A stretch of 7,005 nt of DNA, taken from Neisseriaceae bacterium. Lineage in GTDB: Bacteria > Pseudomonadota > Gammaproteobacteria > Burkholderiales > Neisseriaceae. Positions 4,903 to 7,005 of this stretch are shown here, piece after piece. The stretch lies in the NCBI GenBank assembly GCA_030146285.1, contig JASLBZ010000159.1:1-7005 (forward strand), in the 5' to 3' direction. The position numbers were made by a program, and so were the translations under genes. Below the pieces are notes generated by a model. The model had not been told where the DNA came from and did not search any database. It was given only the letters and a program-made list of their open reading frames with translations. Position 1 is the stretch's first letter, and the number at the start of each line of letters is the position of its first letter.

Positions 4903-6327
4903 TTACCAGAAGAAAATCAAAGATTGAATAATAAACAGAGGAACCAAAATACCGAAAGACCAAGCCATGTAACCAAAGAAGCTTGGCATTTTAACGCCAC
5001 GTTGTTCGGCAATGGCTTTGACCATAAAGTTCGGCGCATTACCAATGTAGGTTAAAGCACCCATAAACACAGAGCCCATGGAGATGGCCAATAAGGTGCT
5101 GCTCATGTGGCCCATCAACTCAACTGCATCGCCAGAAGCCATATTAAAGAAGACCAAATAGGTGGGTGCATTGTCTAAGAAACCAGACAACATACCACTC
5201 ATCCAAAAGTACATCATGTTAATTGGATCGCCATTGCTGTTGTGAACCATTTGGATCAGTGGTTTAAAGTGACCGGCTTCACCGACTTGTAAAATAGCAA
5301 TAACAGGTGCAATGGTAATGAAAATACCAATGAACAATTTGGCAACCTCGGCAATGGGGCCAAAGTCAAATTCATTTCCAGCACGGACTTGCTTCGGAGT
5401 GATTTGCATCGAAACAAACGTAACGGCAATGAAAATAACATCACGAATAATGGCTTCTAAATTTACCGGAGTGTTGAGGATTTCAAAGGTAATGCCTGAT
5501 TTCCAAACGCCAGACATCAGCACGGCTGCAATAATAATACCCAATAAAATGAAGTTGGTTTTACCAAATATTTGCAATTTTTCTGGGGCAGCTTGCGCTT
5601 TAAGTGCATGTTTTTTCGGATTGACATAACCGGATTTGGCTTCTTTATTCCACAAATAGCGATCAATAAAGTAAAAGGCAGTCAGCAAAATCACAGCGTT
5701 CATTAAAATAGGCAAGAACATGTGTTCAACGGTCCACATGAAACTCACACCTTTTAGGAAGCCTAAGAACAAAGGTGGGTCGCCCAATGGTGTTAAGCCA
5801 CCACCGATATTGGCAACCAAGAAAATAAAGAAAACCACAGTGTGTACGCGGTGTTGACGACCATCGTTGGCTTTTAATAAAGGACGAATTAACAGCATGG
5901 CTGCACCTGTCGTTCCCATAATTGAAGCCAAAACTGTACCAATGGCCAAAATGGTGGTGTTCATTTTGGCACTGCCATGTAAATTCCCCCAAACCAAAAT
6001 GCCACCAGAGACAGTAAACAAAGCCAGTAGCAGCAAAATAAAGGGGATGTACTCACCAATCAAAGCATGTGCGACAGTGTGTACAGCATCGGTCATGCCA
6101 AAAACGGCGGTAAATGGAATCAAAAAAGCAGCTGTCCACAAGGCAATAATTTTACCAAAATGGTGATGCCAAATGGTGGGCACCAACAACGGGCACAAGG
6201 CGATAGACAATAAAATCAGGACGAATGGTAAACCCCACAAGAGGCTTATTTGGGTTGGGTCGAACGAGCTAGCTTGGGCCAGCGCAGGCAGTGTCATTAA
6301 GGGTACTGCAGCCAAAGTACGGCGCAT
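4903..6327 (-). CDS. Sodium:proton antiporter-type permease of the ion transporter superfamily
   Basis: A 474-residue polytopic inner membrane protein, probably exchanging Na+ for H+. The N terminus (MRRTLAAVPLMTLPALAQASS) looks like a cleavable signal. About a dozen hydrophobic segments follow. Two similar halves, as in NhaD, ArsB and CitMHS-type transporters, carry the paired substrate-binding motifs: GTTGAAM (138-144) with GGGLTPLGDPP (175-185) in the first half, and GFLDNAPTY (382-390) with YIGNAPNF (427-434) in the second. A basic, polar loop at about 223-255 separates the halves. Family members in Neisseriaceae are usually annotated as Na+/H+ antiporters; the ion is inferred and citrate or another anion is not excluded. 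The start at 6327 has AGAAGG nine bases upstream. It is transcribed alone, with its own 5' region and the uptake-sequence terminator at 4861-4888. Length and motifs indicate an intact gene. Confidence 0.85.
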   Translation of the reverse strand: MRRTLAAVPLMTLPALAQASSFDPTQISLLWGLPFVLILLSIALCPLLVPTIWHHHFGKIIALWTAAFLIPFTAVFGMTDAVHTVAHALIGEYIPFILLLLALFTVSGGILVWGNLHGSAKMNTTILAIGTVLASIMGTTGAAMLLIRPLLKANDGRQHRVHTVVFFIFLVANIGGGLTPLGDPPLFLGFLKGVSFMWTVEHMFLPILMNAVILLTAFYFIDRYLWNKEAKSGYVNPKKHALKAQAAPEKLQIFGKTNFILLGIIIAAVLMSGVWKSGITFEILNTPVNLEAIIRDVIFIAVTFVSMQITPKQVRAGNEFDFGPIAEVAKLFIGIFITIAPVIAILQVGEAGHFKPLIQMVHNSNGDPINMMYFWMSGMLSGFLDNAPTYLVFFNMASGDAVELMGHMSSTLLAISMGSVFMGALTYIGNAPNFMVKAIAEQRGVKMPSFFGYMAWSFGILVPLFIIQSLIFFW

Positions 6328-6336
6328 AAAGTTTTT

Positions 6337-6342
6337 CCTTCT
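6337..6342 (-). promoter_or_regulatory. Ribosome binding site of the antiporter gene
   Basis: Minus-strand AGAAGG, nine bases before ATG 6327, in a purine-rich tract. It supports this start over internal methionines. Confidence 0.75.
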
Positions 6343-6351
6343 TCTCTTTTT

Positions 6352-6375
6352 CTAGACAGCAATCAATTGCTGCAT
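6352..6375 (-). CDS. Possible 7-codon leader peptide before the antiporter gene
   Basis: On the minus strand ATG at 6375 begins MQQLIAV and ends at TAG 6354-6352, 24 nt before the antiporter ATG. AGGA lies seven bases before the ATG, a good Shine-Dalgarno spacing. The codons coincide with an inverted repeat at 6357-6372. Such a short frame can occur by chance; no attenuator-like repeat of one amino acid is present. Treat as a candidate only. Confidence 0.25.
   Translation of the reverse strand: MQQLIAV
6357..6372. promoter_or_regulatory. 16-bp inverted repeat in the antiporter leader
   Basis: CAGCAAT (6357-6363) and ATTGCTG (6366-6372) are perfect inverted copies around a two-base centre. 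It lies just upstream of the antiporter ribosome binding site. It could be an operator or a small mRNA hairpin affecting ribosome access. An outer arm AGACAG (6354-6359) can alternatively pair with CTGTCT (6385-6390). Confidence 0.4.
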
Positions 6376-6404
6376 GGGGTAATCCTGTCTGAATTATTGT
6401 TATC

Positions 6405-6433
6405 GTTGTACATCCGACACCTGCGTTTCACAA
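6405..6433 (-). promoter_or_regulatory. Possible sigma-70 promoter of the antiporter gene
   Basis: Minus-strand TTGTGA (6433-6428) and TACAAC (6410-6405) are 17 bp apart and each matches four of six consensus bases. Transcription would begin near 6398, upstream of the candidate leader peptide. The rest of the 6328-6604 gap (277 nt) shows the antiporter leader on the left and the gloA terminator on the right, and no further gene. Confidence 0.3.
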
Positions 6434-6548
6434 TGGTTTTGATCACGGCAGACGTTACTGAAAAATCGGTATTAGTTTAATGCAATTGCGACAATGATTC
6501 TAGTTTTGGGTAGAAGTGCAACCACATATTGGATTTTATTGCGATTAA

Positions 6549-6584
6549 AAAACAAGCATAGCATGGTTTGCTTGTGCTTGTTTT
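6549..6584 (-). terminator. Intrinsic terminator of gloA
   Basis: AAAACAAGCA (6549-6558) pairs with TGCTTGTTTT (6575-6584), a 10-bp stem over a 16-nt loop; the loop's TGCTTG (6569-6574) offers an alternative, tighter pairing with CAAGCA. On the minus strand the stem is followed by a T run. It begins 20 nt after the gloA stop. Confidence 0.75.
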
Positions 6585-6604
6585 ACTGGGCAACATGATA
6601 ACCA

Positions 6605-7000
6605 TCAGTCTTGGTTAGAGCCTTTTTGAATAAACTCAATTTTATAACCATCAGGATCTTCTACAAAAGCAATAACGGTCGTGCCGTGTGCCATTGGGCC
6701 TGCTTCACGCACCACATTACCACCTTTTTCGCGAACCAAGTCACATGTTTTGTAAGCATCATCCACTTCAATGGCGATATGGCCGTAAGCCGTACCCAAA
6801 TCATATTCGGTGGTATCCCAGTTGTGGGTTAATTCCAAAACAGTATGGTCAGATTCATCGCCATAGCCAACAAAAGCCAGAGTGAAGCGACCACCAGGAA
6901 AGTCATTTTTTCGCAACAGTTTCATGCCCAAGACATCTTGATAAAATGCCAATGATTTGTCTAAATCACCGACGCGTAACATGGTATGAAGTAAACGCAT
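6605..7000 (-). CDS. gloA: Lactoylglutathione lyase (glyoxalase I)
   Basis: A 131-residue single-domain VOC-fold enzyme (E. coli GloA has 135) that converts the hemithioacetal of methylglyoxal and glutathione to S-lactoylglutathione, the first step of methylglyoxal detoxification in the cytoplasm. All four metal ligands known from the E. coli Ni2+ enzyme are at the same positions: H5, E56, H74 and E122. The beta-alpha-beta-beta-beta modules are evident: residues 1-58 (RLLHTMLRVGDLDKSLAFY) and 70-125 (YGHIAIEVDD, ending in EDPDGYKIEFIQ). The bacterial short form without extra loop supports Ni2+ rather than Zn2+ dependence, as known for this class. The gene is complete, but only five bases upstream of ATG 7000 are visible, so the ribosome binding site and promoter lie outside. 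It ends in its own terminator. Confidence 0.97.
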   Translation of the reverse strand: MRLLHTMLRVGDLDKSLAFYQDVLGMKLLRKNDFPGGRFTLAFVGYGDESDHTVLELTHNWDTTEYDLGTAYGHIAIEVDDAYKTCDLVREKGGNVVREAGPMAHGTTVIAFVEDPDGYKIEFIQKGSNQD

Positions 7001-7005
7001 GGGGT

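Noticed and set aside
5726..5992. 88-codon minus-strand open frame and the + strand frames over the antiporter (5312-5629, 5867-6166)
   Set aside because: All are shadows of the antiporter gene, whose motifs are intact in its own frame.
6381..6393. CCTGTCTGAA near the antiporter promoter as a DNA uptake sequence
   Set aside because: Only 10 of 12 bases match either the Neisseria AT word or the TG word as I recall them, with no partner copy; kept below reporting level.
6388..6405. GATAACAATAAT as a Fur box
   Set aside because: Two hexamers resemble GATAAT but the third does not, and AT-rich promoters give such matches often; an antiporter is not a typical Fur target.

Overview
The window looks like chromosomal DNA of a moderately AT-rich member of the Neisseriaceae (Betaproteobacteria). 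The reasons are the protein families and their sequence style (a GloA, an ion-transporter-superfamily antiporter and an RsuA that read like Neisseria-group proteins, recalled rather than searched) and a terminator at 4861-4888. One arm of that terminator is AGGCTACCTGAA and the other strand of the second arm is AGGCTGCCTGAA; both match DNA uptake sequence (DUS) dialects known from Neisseriaceae (Eikenella and Simonsiella types). I cannot name the genus.

Layout, left to right. 1-122: an open frame running in from the left edge, possibly the tail of an unidentified + strand gene. 123-267: a gene-free strip with an AT-rich hairpin, an exact Pasteurellaceae-type uptake word and the terminator of the next gene. 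268-957 (-): YccA-like BAX-inhibitor-1 membrane protein. 1050-2723 (-): AarF/UbiB (ABC1) kinase-like protein. 2724-2846: divergent promoter region with a 12-bp palindrome. 2847-3389 and 3414-3629 (+): an exported NlpC/P60 cell-wall peptidase followed 24 nt later by a small conserved-looking protein of unknown function, probably one operon. 3639-3680: a perfect 19-bp stem, a bidirectional terminator. 3678-4082 and 4124-4825 (-): a small exported protein of unknown function downstream of the 16S rRNA pseudouridine synthase rsuA, probably co-transcribed. 4861-4888: the DUS-pair terminator. 4903-6327 (-): Na+/H+ antiporter-type permease with a 277-nt upstream region. 6605-7000 (-): glyoxalase I (gloA), complete, but its upstream region is cut off by the window edge.

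The genes are mostly housekeeping or envelope functions: membrane protein quality control, quinone-linked ABC1 protein, peptidoglycan hydrolysis, rRNA modification, ion homeostasis and methylglyoxal detoxification. I see no transposon, phage, CRISPR or defence cassette and no sign of an undescribed multi-gene system. What deserves a second look is small: uptake-sequence-derived terminators, a possible leader peptide before the antiporter, and two unassigned small proteins.
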